Below, one piece after another: positions 8,235 to 16,123 of a stretch of 37,009 bases of DNA. Position 1 is the stretch's first letter. Each line of letters begins with the position of its first letter. A program made the translations under genes and the position numbers. The stretch is taken from NCBI GenBank assembly GCA_007117575.1, contig SKGH01000039.1, positions 1 to 37,009 of the forward strand. The letters run 5' to 3'. The stretch is from Candidatus Kaiserbacteria bacterium (lineage in GTDB: Bacteria; Patescibacteriota; Minisyncoccia; Phycocordibacterales; UBA918). Below the pieces are notes generated by a model. It ran no database searches. It saw only the letters and a program-made list of their open reading frames with translations, and was not told where the DNA came from.

Positions 8235-9110
8235 ATGCTTAGAAAAATAATAAAATATCATACCCCTGTTTGGCTTTATAAATTTTTCAGTTTTATATGG
8301 AACATACCGGTTACGGTTAAGCGTTGGTTTAAAAAACCCACTAACAATTTTACGTCTAGAGAGTTTAGAAACATAGAAGTTGGTCCCTACAACTTTACTA
8401 TTTTATTAGATCCCAACAACGGATATGTGGATAACAAAATTTATCTTGATGGTGAGTGGGAAGTGCCACTGACCAATAAAATCGTTTCCACTTTAAAAGA
8501 TAAAGACGGTATTTTTATCGACGTGGGAGCAAATATTGGATATTTTACTTTATTGTCAGGGTTGGTTTTAAAAGGTAAGGGTGAGGTTCATGGCTACGAG
8601 CCCATTTCTTATATTTTTAAGCAATTACAAACTAGCATTAAAAAAAATGATTTAAATAATGTTAAGGTATTTAACCTTGCTTGCGGAAGTGAGGATAAAT
8701 ACACCGAGATAAATATTTTTAGAGAAAACGTCGGCAGTTCTTCTTTATTAAGTGAAACCAAATTAGTTGATAAGGTTGAGCAAGTAAAAGTCGTTCGTCT
8801 TGACGATAGATATCAAGATAAAGAAAAAATAATTTTGATCAAAATTGATGTGGAAGGCTATGAAATCGAAGTATTAAAAGGTGCTCAAAAGATATTAACT
8901 GAAATAGGCCCCGAAATTGTTTTTGAATTTAATCCTTATAGATTAGCTGATATTTATGGTCAGGATAAGGTTTGCGAGGTTTTATACTTTTTGCAAGAAA
9001 GTGGATACGGTATCTATACTCTAAGAGGTGAGCCGATAACAAATTTTCAAACTTTAGCAGAAAATCAAATACGGTTAAGAGAAAGTGTGGAGTTGTGTTG
9101 TAAGAAATAA
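8235..9110 (+). CDS. FkbM-family methyltransferase
   Basis: S-adenosylmethionine-dependent O-methyltransferase, 291 aa. SAM motif I is IFIDVGANIGYFTLLSG at about residues 93-109; motif II is GEVHGYEPIS; the FkbM hallmark IKIDVEGYEIEVLKGA follows near 200, then EIVFEFNP. An N-terminal 35-residue basic/aromatic stretch could lie on the membrane. In glycan loci such enzymes usually methylate sugar hydroxyls, which can cap or decorate chains; that role here is inferred from the neighbours. It is the first of two FkbM proteins in the locus; the other is at 12097. Confidence 0.85.
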   Translation: MLRKIIKYHTPVWLYKFFSFIWNIPVTVKRWFKKPTNNFTSREFRNIEVGPYNFTILLDPNNGYVDNKIYLDGEWEVPLTNKIVSTLKDKDGIFIDVGANIGYFTLLSGLVLKGKGEVHGYEPISYIFKQLQTSIKKNDLNNVKVFNLACGSEDKYTEINIFRENVGSSSLLSETKLVDKVEQVKVVRLDDRYQDKEKIILIKIDVEGYEIEVLKGAQKILTEIGPEIVFEFNPYRLADIYGQDKVCEVLYFLQESGYGIYTLRGEPITNFQTLAENQIRLRESVELCCKK

Positions 9111-9113
9111 GAA

Positions 9114-10253
9114 ATGGAAAAGCAAAGGATTGAAAATATAGTTTTAGAAATTGACACGGCTTATTCAGTTAAAAGAATAAGCGATATACAGGCATGGTTT
9201 TCGGCTAGTGATATTGATTATTTTATAAAAAAAGATGCGGTGGATCCGGTGGCTAATTATTTAAAGAAAACCGGAGCTTTGGTAGTTAGAAACGAAGAAC
9301 AGTTTTCAGCTTATTTATATTTAAAAGGAGAGTTATACGTAATTGATTTTAATTTAAAAGCGGATAGCTTAACCAAGCGTTTTGGAGGGGTAGGATTTAA
9401 GCAAACTTTTTATGACCATATCTGGCACGATCCTAAATTGTATAAATTTTTTAAATACGTTTTAACTATTCGTTCTAAGGAAAAATATACTGATTTTGTC
9501 GATAAGAATTACCATATTTATGGGCGATTTTTGCATGACACTACGTATTTAAATCAGCCGATCTTTAAGAATGATGTGAGTAAAAAAGATGTTTTGGATT
9601 TTATGAAGAAAAGACCCGTAACTCTGTTTAAGGTGTTGAAGCCCTCTTCTTTGCTGTGGTTTGTACTAACCTATTTCACTGAGCGTTTTAAAAAAATAGG
9701 TGGCGGTAAATGTATTGCTTTTGTCGGTGTGGATGGTGCCGGTAAGACAACAGTGTTAAAGGAAATGAGTAGAGTAATAGGAGCAAAGGTTGTCTATATG
9801 GGAGACTACAATTTTACTTTTGCTCGATTCTACGACTGGATAGGGAGTAAGCATCTTTATTTAGCTCGTTCGTGCTTTTTTTTGCAGTTACCGGAACAGA
9901 TAGCTCGTTACCTTAAAGTAAGGTGGTACACCATACGAGGAGTACATGTTTTAACTGATCGTTATCCCGGTTTTAATCGACCCTTACGTAAAGAGGGTTG
10001 GTTATTAAGTGTGAATACGTTACTGTATGGCTGGTTTCCACAACCTCACGGTTTTGTTTATTTATATGCAAAACCGGAAGTGATCAGAGAGCGTAAACAA
10101 GAAATGTCTAAAGAGCATATAGAGGTTTTTCATAAAAATGCCACTAAAATATTGACTCGTAAAAAAAAGGTCTTGATGATTAAGAATAGTGATTTAGACA
10201 AAACTTATACTGAGGTGTTGCGGTTTTGTTTTCATATAATGGGAAAGATATGA
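9114..10253 (+). CDS. Nucleotidyltransferase-like/P-loop kinase fusion
   Basis: 379 aa in two parts. The C-terminal half is a thymidylate-kinase-like P-loop protein: Walker A GVDGAGKTT at about 205-213 and VLTDRYPGF near 279-287 in the position of the DR(Y/H) motif, then VYLYAKPEVIRERK as a lid-like segment. The N-terminal part (about 1-160) has SASDIDYFIK and GELYVIDFN, which faintly resemble the acidic strands of minimal nucleotidyltransferases; this is weak. It overlaps the next gene as ATGA. It is probably not the housekeeping Tmk, because of its length and place in a glycan operon. Substrate unknown. Confidence 0.6.
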   Translation: MEKQRIENIVLEIDTAYSVKRISDIQAWFSASDIDYFIKKDAVDPVANYLKKTGALVVRNEEQFSAYLYLKGELYVIDFNLKADSLTKRFGGVGFKQTFYDHIWHDPKLYKFFKYVLTIRSKEKYTDFVDKNYHIYGRFLHDTTYLNQPIFKNDVSKKDVLDFMKKRPVTLFKVLKPSSLLWFVLTYFTERFKKIGGGKCIAFVGVDGAGKTTVLKEMSRVIGAKVVYMGDYNFTFARFYDWIGSKHLYLARSCFFLQLPEQIARYLKVRWYTIRGVHVLTDRYPGFNRPLRKEGWLLSVNTLLYGWFPQPHGFVYLYAKPEVIRERKQEMSKEHIEVFHKNATKILTRKKKVLMIKNSDLDKTYTEVLRFCFHIMGKI

Positions 10254-10936
10254 AAAAGAAATACTATGTAGAGTTTGTTGGTCAACATGGTGCCGGTAAG
10301 TCCACTACTTATAGATATTTGGTAGACAATAAATTGTTATCTGACGTGGTCAGTGTGTATCCGCATTTGTTAGGAAAGCGATCTCGATTACGATTTTTTT
10401 TACTTCTACCTTTTATTTTTCTGACTTTATGGCGAGATTGGGTTTTTTTGATACATTTTGCTTGGCGATACACATCGGTTAGTGTTTGGAATTGCCGTGA
10501 GGTGTATCTTTATCTGATAAAGATGCTCATATTGCACAAATATTACCAACTTACTTACACTTTTGATGTTTGGTATAAGCAAGACATGCTACATTTGTTA
10601 CCGCGTTTACGATGGCGCTCCGGTGTGTCACCTGAGTTAGCATTTGCCAGTTTTTTTCATCATTTTAAAAGTCGTTACAATGGAATTGTTTTTATAGATA
10701 TAGACTGGCGTGAAGTGGAAAAACGTTATTGGGCAAAACGATATCTGTATCTTTCACAAGAAGAGCGTAAAGAGCGTCTGGAAATGTATCGGTATGCATA
10801 TAGTCAACAAAACTATATGAAAGAAGTTTTACTCAAACAAGATGAAGTGCCGGTTTTGGTATTGGATGGATTTGAAGATGTTACCGTTAAAGCGAAGTGT
10901 GTGGCAGATTTTATTTTAAATAAAGTTTTAAAATAA
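10250..10936 (+). CDS. P-loop kinase-like protein, paralogue of 5433-6125
   Basis: 228 aa from the ATG at 10250, which overlaps the previous stop (ATGA); an upstream ATG at 10226 is possible but adds a weak tail. Walker A is GQHGAGKST, residues 11-19. A strongly hydrophobic block (about 44-75, with LLLPFIFLTLWRDW) follows, then TFDVWYKQDMLHLL, GIVFIDIDWREVEKRY with a basic lid, and VPVLVLDGFED. Each block matches the protein at 5433 in order and spacing, so the two are duplicated members of one family. Function is unknown; a precursor kinase of the glycan pathway is the simplest guess. Confidence 0.65.
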   Translation: MKKKYYVEFVGQHGAGKSTTYRYLVDNKLLSDVVSVYPHLLGKRSRLRFFLLLPFIFLTLWRDWVFLIHFAWRYTSVSVWNCREVYLYLIKMLILHKYYQLTYTFDVWYKQDMLHLLPRLRWRSGVSPELAFASFFHHFKSRYNGIVFIDIDWREVEKRYWAKRYLYLSQEERKERLEMYRYAYSQQNYMKEVLLKQDEVPVLVLDGFEDVTVKAKCVADFILNKVLK

Positions 10937-10938
10937 AG

Positions 10939-12090
10939 ATGGTTATAAATTTATATGATATGAACCAAAAAAGACCAAAAATAATTTGTTTTAACCAAGT
11001 TCTAACCGACCATATAGTCGATGTTGCCAGCAGGGTTGGTGATACTGTTTTGATATATGGCAAGGGTGGTAGGGTGCGTCGCAATTTTGAAGGTGTAAAA
11101 AGAGTACCTTTACGAGTAACGTTTTTAGGGGTAAGGGCTGTGACACGTTTTTTCTTTCCCAAAAACCAGACACATCATCCGCGTTATTTTATTGGCTTGG
11201 GGCGAGTACTTAGGCATGAGAAACCTGATGTTGTGGTTGCTACCGATATTTTTCAACCTCATGCTTGGCGATGTATACGCTATGCTCGGTTAAACGGTAG
11301 GCGGTTGATTCTCTTGTCTGAGACTAAAAAGTGGCCCGGTTCTAAGTTTGGAAAAATCTGGTTACGTTTTTCTTTGTGGTATATAAGACGCAATTTAAAA
11401 TATATTGATAAAATAGTAGTATGGACTGAGCAGGGTAGAAAGTTTTATGCGCGGTATATGCCGGAGGCAAATGTAGAGTTGATACCGGCACCAGTGGATA
11501 CGAATTTTTTTTATCCGGCTCAAAAAAAAGACTGGTTACCTGAAGGTAAACTGCGAATACTGATGAATGCTCGTTTTGTATCGTTTAAGCGTCATAATGA
11601 TCTATTGAAGGCGGTGTTGATCTTGCGAGAAAAAGGTTTAAAGGCGTCGGTTTCTTTAATAGGCAGTAAGGGATTGGGTGTAGAAGATATGGAGAAACAG
11701 ATAGCAAAATATGGGTTGAGGGACGTAGTACATATTTTACCGCCACGTCAATTTGAGGAAATGCCTTCACTGTATCATGAGCACGACGTATTAGTTTTAC
11801 CCAGTTATCAAGAAGCGATAGGAATGGTGGTACCGGAAGCAATGTCTTGTGGTGTGCCGACAATTACGAGTGATACTGTGGGTGCCAATCTTTATGTTAA
11901 AGAAGGGGTTACGGGACTGATATTTAAAACCAAAGACGTGACAGATCTGGCAAATAAATTAGCCGAGTGTTTTGATGCCAGAAAGCTTCAGGTCATGGGC
12001 AAGTCTGCTCGTCAATATTGTGTTGATAATTTTGGTAATGAACAAATTGAAGAAAGGTTTGATAAATTATTTCGACAAATTTCTAAATAG
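10939..12090 (+). CDS. Family 4 glycosyltransferase, last gene of the rightward run
   Basis: 383 aa (376 if the ATG at 10960 is used). The N-terminal domain contains YGKGGRVRRNFEG and KPDVVVATDIFQPHAWRC. The donor domain has LRILMNARFVSFKRHNDLLK, VSLIGSKGLG, and PSYQEAIGMVVPEAMSCG with the EX7E pair at about residues 292 and 300, then TSDTVGANLYV. It is 2 bp after the P-loop kinase gene and ends 6 bp from the converging FkbM gene, closing the rightward part of the locus. Donor and linkage are not determinable. Confidence 0.87.
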   Translation: MVINLYDMNQKRPKIICFNQVLTDHIVDVASRVGDTVLIYGKGGRVRRNFEGVKRVPLRVTFLGVRAVTRFFFPKNQTHHPRYFIGLGRVLRHEKPDVVVATDIFQPHAWRCIRYARLNGRRLILLSETKKWPGSKFGKIWLRFSLWYIRRNLKYIDKIVVWTEQGRKFYARYMPEANVELIPAPVDTNFFYPAQKKDWLPEGKLRILMNARFVSFKRHNDLLKAVLILREKGLKASVSLIGSKGLGVEDMEKQIAKYGLRDVVHILPPRQFEEMPSLYHEHDVLVLPSYQEAIGMVVPEAMSCGVPTITSDTVGANLYVKEGVTGLIFKTKDVTDLANKLAECFDARKLQVMGKSARQYCVDNFGNEQIEERFDKLFRQISK

Positions 12091-12096
12091 TTGTCT

Positions 12097-12819
12097 TTAG
12101 CTCAGTTGTTTGTTTATTAGGATAACTTTTTCACCTTGGTGGTGATATATCCATTTATCTTTAGAACAAGCCTTTTCCAGCGCTTCTTTGCAACCTGGCA
12201 AAAATCTATCGTGTAGCTCAATAAAAATAACACGCACAGACTCCAACCATTTTGTATCATGTGAAAGTAGCTTCTTTTCCGCTCCCTCAATATCAATTTT
12301 TAATATATCTATAAGGTCGTGGTCTGACTGATTAATTATCTGAGGAATGGTCATTGTTTTGATGCTTTCAGATACGTTTTTGGTGTCTTGGTCAGTGACT
12401 TGAAAAGACCAATGGCTTTTTCCCGGGTTGACCAAAGAAATAGAAGTTTCTTCATGCCAAAGGGCTTTACGGTGAGTTTTTATGTTTGGAAATTTTTTTG
12501 TGTTCTGAATCAGTAATCGATAATTATTTTTTTCCGGTTCAAGCGATATAATTTGCGCGTCAGGGTATTGATAAGCATAATACAGTGGCGAAAGACCGAT
12601 GTAGGCACCGGCATCCACTATCAGTTTTGGTTTTATGTCGCCTACATATGAAAATACATCCAGTTCTTTATCTACAAAAACGGCTTTAAAGACACTGGTG
12701 TCGCTACCCATTAGACGTATTCTTATATACCCATAATTCAAAGAAAGCTGAAGCCAGTCGGGAGCTATGGTCATTGTTTCCATTGTCTTACGACGAATTT
12801 TGTGAATAATGCTCAGCAT
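12097..12819 (-). CDS. FkbM-family methyltransferase
   Basis: 240 aa from the ATG at 12819, which lies 7 nt after the stop of the upstream flippase gene; a GTG at 12849 would overlap it and is less likely. SAM motif I is LIVDAGAYIGLSPLYYA (about 67-83), motif II is AQIISLEPE, and the FkbM signature DILKIDIEGAEKKLL is at about 171-185. It probably methylates a sugar of the surface glycan. It is co-transcribed with the flippase on the minus strand and convergent with the GT4 gene ending at 12090. It differs clearly from the FkbM protein at 8235 and is not a recent duplicate. Confidence 0.83.
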   Translation of the reverse strand: MLSIIHKIRRKTMETMTIAPDWLQLSLNYGYIRIRLMGSDTSVFKAVFVDKELDVFSYVGDIKPKLIVDAGAYIGLSPLYYAYQYPDAQIISLEPEKNNYRLLIQNTKKFPNIKTHRKALWHEETSISLVNPGKSHWSFQVTDQDTKNVSESIKTMTIPQIINQSDHDLIDILKIDIEGAEKKLLSHDTKWLESVRVIFIELHDRFLPGCKEALEKACSKDKWIYHHQGEKVILINKQLS

Positions 12820-12826
12820 ATTTATT

Positions 12827-14080
12827 TTATGTTTCAAGAGGCTTGGCACGTTTAAATAAAGTATACACTACAACCGTCTCAATTAAACCGCTTAGTAGCA
12901 GAGCGTATACCGCCCCCCAAATACCGTAGGTGGGTAGAAGTAGCAAGAGAAGGGTTAGTTTTATGATAGGCAGGGTTATGTTGCTTATGTATAGGGCACG
13001 AGTTTGGGCGTGGGCATGAAGAGCTTTACTATATAGCGATCGAGGTATGAAAAGCAGGGTAAGGGCTAAGAGTTGTGTCAGTGGTATGGCTTCGGGATAG
13101 AGAGGAAATAGTATTGGAAACGCTAGGGGAGCGATAACTATATAGCTAAGTGCGAATATGCTCATAACACCTGAAAAGAGAAGAACCTTACGAGGTAGTG
13201 TCTTTTGCAGGGTTGGTAGGTCACGAGTGGCAAGTTTCGGTAGAGCTATACCGGTAATGGCGTTGAGTACTCCGCCGGAGTATTTGGTTGCCAGTTGAGC
13301 TATAGAAAAAGTAGCGACTGCTAACGCACCTAAAAAATGCCATACCAATATTTTATCTGCTTGACCGGCTATGGCACCTATTATTTTCATCACACTTAGG
13401 TGTTTACTGAAGTTTAGGCCTTCAGTATATATTTCTAAAGGTGGTTTATATTTTTTTACTACATGATAGTGACAGATTATGTATGAAATAGTGTTACCGG
13501 CAAAATATGTGGTGATGATAATTATCAGGTTGTCAGTTAGTAAGAGGGCGGTGATTATGGCGGTGGTTGGGAATAACTTACGTATGGTCTCTAATATAGA
13601 TGCGTGCTTAAAGAATTTTTTCCCGTATAGATAGTGTTCGTACAAACGAAAGCTTACGAAAAAAGGTGATAGAGCACCGGCTATCAGCATACTTAAAGCA
13701 AGCGTTTGGTTGTCGTTTAGGTAATAGTATCCAGCTAGAAGACCGCCGGCTATTGTGATACCGATACTCCAGCGTAGTTTGGCTTTTAAACCATAAAGGA
13801 AAGCACCGTCGTGTCCTTGTGCGACAGCACGGTTTATGGCCACTCCCATACCTGTTAAGGTGAATATACCAATGATACTGGTTAGAGAGAGGACAAATTG
13901 ATAAGTTCCATAGTCCGTAGGGTCCATGAGGTTAGCAAATGCAATAGTGGTAATAAGACCAGCCAGTACTCCAAATGAGTAATTAAACGCTGTCCAGAAA
14001 CCCCCGCTGGCCAGATAGACCATATCGGTGCGAGTGTACTTTTCTGACCAACGAAGCAGACGCAGTAGACTTTTTATCAT
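12827..14080 (-). CDS. Wzx-like polysaccharide flippase (MOP superfamily)
   Basis: 417 aa, strongly hydrophobic, with roughly 12 membrane segments spread over the whole length and few charged loops. The start MIKSLLRLLRWSEKYTRTD leads into AFNYSFGVLAGLITTIAFAN, typical of polysaccharide export (RfbX/Wzx) proteins, and TFSIAQLATKYSGGVLNAI fits the middle of the family. Such proteins move undecaprenyl-linked repeat units across the membrane. With the O-antigen ligase-like protein at 24302 it suggests a Wzx-type pathway. The start is set by a -10 box 6 nt upstream. It transcribes together with the FkbM gene at 12097. Confidence 0.85.
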   Translation of the reverse strand: MIKSLLRLLRWSEKYTRTDMVYLASGGFWTAFNYSFGVLAGLITTIAFANLMDPTDYGTYQFVLSLTSIIGIFTLTGMGVAINRAVAQGHDGAFLYGLKAKLRWSIGITIAGGLLAGYYYLNDNQTLALSMLIAGALSPFFVSFRLYEHYLYGKKFFKHASILETIRKLFPTTAIITALLLTDNLIIIITTYFAGNTISYIICHYHVVKKYKPPLEIYTEGLNFSKHLSVMKIIGAIAGQADKILVWHFLGALAVATFSIAQLATKYSGGVLNAITGIALPKLATRDLPTLQKTLPRKVLLFSGVMSIFALSYIVIAPLAFPILFPLYPEAIPLTQLLALTLLFIPRSLYSKALHAHAQTRALYISNITLPIIKLTLLLLLLPTYGIWGAVYALLLSGLIETVVVYTLFKRAKPLET

Positions 14081-14086
14081 GTCAAA

Positions 14087-14095
14087 AGTATATCA
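14087..14095 (-). promoter_or_regulatory. Extended -10 promoter of the flippase gene
   Basis: On the minus strand TGATATACT (TGn plus TATACT, hexamer 14092-14087) is followed after only 6 nt by the ATG at 14080. This predicts a leaderless or nearly leaderless transcript. No Shine-Dalgarno motif is present. Confidence 0.6.
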
Positions 14096-14230
14096 GAAAA
14101 ATGTGTAAGGAAGATGAGATGCTTTTTGAGATATAAAGATTTGTTGATACAAATTTTTATCGTTTATGTTAGTGTGAACGTATAATTGGAAAACGTTGTA
14201 ATATGAGGATGAGAATTTTCATATCTGTTT

Positions 14231-14935
14231 ATGAAAAAAACATTTACCAAGAAATATAATAAATTACCTTCTGAGGCAATAAATAGAGTAGTTAAAAAAT
14301 ATAAACTTATCAATGATTCGAATATAAGTGATAAAATTGAAGTCATTGTACCTGAAGTGGTTTCTCATAAAGAAAAAAGTGTTACTTTTGAATGTTTACC
14401 GGTAGAAAAAATGGATTCTCTGGGAAAACACATGAAAGAAGAAACCCCGGTTTCAGTAGAAGAAAGTATGGAAAAAGCAGGTGTTGCTCTAGCTCATATT
14501 CATGATGTTTTACAGCCAGAAAAAATGGTACATGGAGATTTTTCTCCCAATAATATTTTCTTATTAGGAGATTCGTTGGTGGTTATTGATTTTGAGCCTA
14601 TGAATGCGGATAACTGGAGGGGTGGGGTTTATAATGTTCCTGAGCATGACTTGGCACATTTTATTGTTTCTGGAGAGACACGTTTTCCTCATGGTAATTT
14701 ATTGAATTATCCCTTGAACCGTAGTGTTTGGTACCAATCTTTTTTAAATGGATATCAAGAAGCAGGCGGTCAGTTTAATAAGGAGGACCTGAGCATACGT
14801 ATACGTGAGGGTTTTAGGAAAAACGCAGTGAGTGTATTACAAGATGGAAGGCGTAGTGTATTAAATAAAGTTGGTACCATTGGCTTTAGAGGGATGACTT
14901 GGATAGCAAACCCGATGCTCAGAAAGGGTTTGTAG
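14231..14935 (+). CDS. APH/Bud32-like small-molecule or protein kinase
   Basis: 234 aa with a protein-kinase-like fold core. The catalytic loop is MVHGDFSPNNIFLLGD (HGD...N at about residues 101-108) and the metal-binding motif is VVIDFEPM, with DFE at 120-122 in place of DFG. The ATP-binding N-lobe is short and diverged, with KKYKLINDS and VIVPEV. AHIHD before the loop is common in Kae1-associated (Bud32/RIO-like) and aminoglycoside-phosphotransferase relatives. No kae1/tsaD gene is adjacent. It is divergent from the flippase and shares a 150-bp intergenic region with it; TATAAT at 14181-14186 is a possible -10. Exact substrate is unknown. Confidence 0.7.
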   Translation: MKKTFTKKYNKLPSEAINRVVKKYKLINDSNISDKIEVIVPEVVSHKEKSVTFECLPVEKMDSLGKHMKEETPVSVEESMEKAGVALAHIHDVLQPEKMVHGDFSPNNIFLLGDSLVVIDFEPMNADNWRGGVYNVPEHDLAHFIVSGETRFPHGNLLNYPLNRSVWYQSFLNGYQEAGGQFNKEDLSIRIREGFRKNAVSVLQDGRRSVLNKVGTIGFRGMTWIANPMLRKGL

Positions 14936-15050
14936 TATGGGTGTTTTATAGTAGCTATGAATATATATACGAACGGGGAGAAGAGTGGTGGGGCGGTGGT
15001 AGTTGGTGGGGTCTGAAGTTTTGTGGGTTGAGGTAACGGCAAAAGACAAA

Positions 15051-15067
15051 GGCGCGCGAAGCGCGCC
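15051..15067. repeat. GC-rich hairpin at left edge of the toxin-antitoxin island
   Basis: Perfect 7-bp stem GGCGCGC/GCGCGCC with a GAA loop. It is nearly identical to the hairpin at 16848-16866, and the two bracket the antitoxin and AbiE genes. No T-tract follows, so an intrinsic terminator is not well supported. Confidence 0.7.
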
Positions 15068-15142
15068 CAGTTGGTAAGGGGTGTTATTACTAGTCTAGGA
15101 TTCCCTCTTAGACCAGTATTGATGAGGTCGACAATATAACTG

Positions 15143-15157
15143 TTGTATATACAATGG
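15143..15157 (+). promoter_or_regulatory. Promoter/operator of the RelB-like gene
   Basis: TTGTATATACAA (15143-15154) is a perfect 12-bp palindrome. A TACAAT box at 15150-15155 lies within and just beyond it, 9 nt before the ATG at 15165. The half-site TATACAATGG (15148-15157) recurs exactly at 15504-15513 in the AbiE operator. Autoregulation by the antitoxin is likely, as in other RelB/DinJ systems. Confidence 0.55.
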
Positions 15158-15164
15158 TTGTATT

Positions 15165-15431
15165 ATGAAAACGGTATTAAACGTCAAAACTGACAAAGAG
15201 GTAAAAGAGCAAGCACAAGCGTTGGCTAAACATTTAGGTGTCCCTTTGTCGGTGGTGGTGAATGGCTACTTGCGTGAATTTATTCGTAGTGGCGAGTTCA
15301 CGCTACGAGCGGCACCGACATTAAAGCCGGCAGTTGCCAAGCGACTAGAGCGGGCGGTGGCTAAGGGAGACACTGGATCTGTGTATCATACTCCTGATGA
15401 TTTCTTGGCAGATCTTGAAAAAGAAGTATAG
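15165..15431 (+). CDS. RelB/DinJ-like type II antitoxin, no partner toxin seen
   Basis: 88 aa. The N-terminus (KTVLNVKTDKEVKEQAQALA then LGVPLSVVVNGYLREFI) is a ribbon-helix-helix DNA-binding domain of the RelB/DinJ type; the C-terminus TPDDFLADLEKEV resembles the toxin-binding tail. A RelE/YafQ toxin gene would normally follow at once, but only about 120 bp separate it from the AbiE gene and no toxin is there. It could be an orphan antitoxin or a regulator adopted by the AbiE operon. Frame and start are clear: the ATG is 9 nt after a TACAAT box. Confidence 0.8.
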   Translation: MKTVLNVKTDKEVKEQAQALAKHLGVPLSVVVNGYLREFIRSGEFTLRAAPTLKPAVAKRLERAVAKGDTGSVYHTPDDFLADLEKEV

Positions 15432-15503
15432 GGAGGAGAAAGTGTCAAACGGTATGATCTATCAAGACTGTGCATAGCCAAGATTGACGAGAAAAACCAA
15501 CAA

Positions 15504-15544
15504 TATACAATGGAAGTAAGAATATTTATGACTTCCATTGTATA
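15504..15544. promoter_or_regulatory. 14-bp inverted-repeat operator of the AbiE operon
   Basis: Arms TATACAATGGAAGT (15504-15517) and ACTTCCATTGTATA (15531-15544) are perfect complements separated by 13 nt, ending 6 nt before the AbiEi start codon. The right arm overlaps a TATAAA box at 15541-15546. AbiEi proteins are known to repress their operon by binding inverted repeats; this site fits that role. Confidence 0.75.
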
Positions 15545-15550
15545 AATTGT

Positions 15551-16123
15551 ATGGAGAGAGCAATCGAAAAATTATATCAAGCAAAAAAAACCATCTACAC
15601 CACGCATGATCTAGCGTTGGTGTGGAATGAGCGTGACGAAAATAATTTGAAAGCTAAGATCGCTTATTATGTTAAAAAGAAAGATTTGCACCGAATTACG
15701 AGAGGTGTATTTGCGAAAGATGATGCCTATGAAGTAAAAGAACTAGCCACCAGTCTATATACACCATCCTATGTCAGTTTTGAAACAGTATTACGAGAGG
15801 CAGGGCTTATATTTCAGCATTACAATGAAACATTTGTAGCGGCACCATACTCTATGCAAAAAACGTATGATGAGCACACATTTACTTTTCGCAAGTTAAA
15901 AAACACAGTTTTATTTGCCAATGCCGGCATTTTAAATAAAGACAGTTATGCGATTGCCAGCCCCGAACGGGCCTTTTTAGATACCTTATATCTATATCCG
16001 GAGTTTTACTTTGATAATCCGGATGTACTGGATTGGCAACGGTGTATTGAATTGGTCTCACTTTACGAGAATCAACAATTAGAAAAACGATTGTACAATT
16101 ATCACACTACATATGCTACGTAA
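15551..16123 (+). CDS. abiEi: AbiEi-like type IV antitoxin/repressor
   Basis: 190 aa. The N-terminal winged-helix (about 1-60; TIYTTHDLALVWNERDE, then KDLHRITRGVFAK) is the DNA-binding domain of AbiEi. The C-terminal antitoxin domain has YVSFETVLREAGLIF and the family signature IASPERAFLDTLYLYP at about 135-150. It neutralises the nucleotidyltransferase toxin and autoregulates the operon. Its end overlaps the toxin start by 11 nt, as usual for this pair. A strong inverted repeat lies directly upstream. The system is known for abortive phage infection and plasmid or island stabilisation. Confidence 0.85.
   Translation: MERAIEKLYQAKKTIYTTHDLALVWNERDENNLKAKIAYYVKKKDLHRITRGVFAKDDAYEVKELATSLYTPSYVSFETVLREAGLIFQHYNETFVAAPYSMQKTYDEHTFTFRKLKNTVLFANAGILNKDSYAIASPERAFLDTLYLYPEFYFDNPDVLDWQRCIELVSLYENQQLEKRLYNYHTTYAT

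Noticed and set aside
7099..10253. TGA recoding (code 25) as in Gracilibacteria/SR1
   Set aside because: TGA ends several well-bounded genes, including the ATGA overlaps at 7099 and 10250, and conserved proteins show no internal TGA.
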